In this document: positions 63,946 through 64,000 of the stretch, in pieces | Numbering within the stretch: position 1 is the stretch's first letter | Layout of the letters: each line of letters starts with the position of its first letter | From: Pseudomonas entomophila L48 | GTDB lineage: Bacteria; Pseudomonadota; Gammaproteobacteria; Pseudomonadales; Pseudomonadaceae | Direction of reading: 5' to 3' | Assembly (NCBI RefSeq): GCF_000026105.1 | Contig: NC_008027.1 | Coordinates: 51,001-115,000, forward strand | DNA: 64,000 nt | Notes under the pieces: model-generated | What the model saw: the letters and a program-made list of their open reading frames with translations, nothing else | Told to the model about the DNA's origin: nothing | Databases searched by the model: none | Translations under genes and position numbers: made by a program

Positions 63946-64000
63946 TCCCAAGGGCGCCGCAGGTGCTGAGCGCACGCCTGTGGTCGTGCTGCGGTCTTTT

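Overview
The window is a GC-rich, gene-dense chromosomal segment from a Pseudomonas of the P. putida group (P. putida / entomophila / mosselii type). Three things support this: gene order matches what I recall of that group near the origin (carbonic anhydrase-sulP-cox-metNIQ-znu-polA-engB-cc4-dsbA-dgcH-ampDh2-kinB/algB-gltP and onwards to pntAB-gcdH); many short palindromic REP elements share a GTAGGAG core; and protein families such as AlgB/KinB, DgcH and DUF2388 are typical of the genus. No database search was run, so gene names rest on recognition of protein sequence and synteny.

Layout. 0.4-3.6 kb: beta-carbonic anhydrase, a SulP transporter and a conserved hypothetical. 4.0-12.4 kb: the complete caa3/aa3 cytochrome c oxidase locus (coxB, coxA, ctaG, coxC, then SURF1, an SCO-like CX3C protein, heme A synthase ctaA, heme O synthase cyoE and an SCO protein), with a small DUF2909 gene on the opposite strand. 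12.6-19.1 kb: metal and nutrient uptake, with metNIQ (methionine) and znuBC-zur divergent from znuA (zinc). 19.2-23.3 kb: thrB, DUF2782 and polA. 23.3-23.6 kb: a small RNA gene that looks like ErsA/Spot 42, with an AlgU-type promoter and a strong terminator. 23.7-35.1 kb: engB, two c-type cytochromes, dsbA, an EEP-family nuclease, the diguanylate cyclase dgcH, the lipoprotein amidase ampDh2, a CSS-EAL phosphodiesterase and the alginate-control pair kinB/algB. This block gathers envelope stress, peptidoglycan recycling and c-di-GMP functions.

35.6-54.7 kb: small envelope proteins including an Ivy lysozyme inhibitor, the glutamate symporter gltP behind a long regulatory region with three palindromes (one matches the acidic-amino-acid AauR motif), a fused SpmA/SpmB protein, a four-gene MCE/Mla-type lipid transport operon, a DUF5924/DUF2914 membrane protein, an M16 peptidase-like protein, a Na/Pi cotransporter, TerC, a CitMHS citrate transporter, a GFA protein and a four-gene operon of three DUF2388 paralogues plus a large DUF4105 protein. 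A DUF1127 gene follows, behind a dense cluster of ACAGT/ACTGT repeats. 55.2-63.7 kb: a CoA-transferase, the proton-translocating transhydrogenase pntAA-pntAB-pntB, and the glutarate/lysine catabolism unit gcdR / gcdH-gcdG.

There is no prophage, insertion sequence, CRISPR array, rRNA or tRNA in the window. I did not find a clearly new multi-gene system. The best leads are the DUF2388x3-DUF4105 operon, the ACAGT/ACTGT operator cluster, the SCO-like second CX3C protein in the cox locus, the palindrome next to the ersA promoter, and REP elements that supply gene stop codons.
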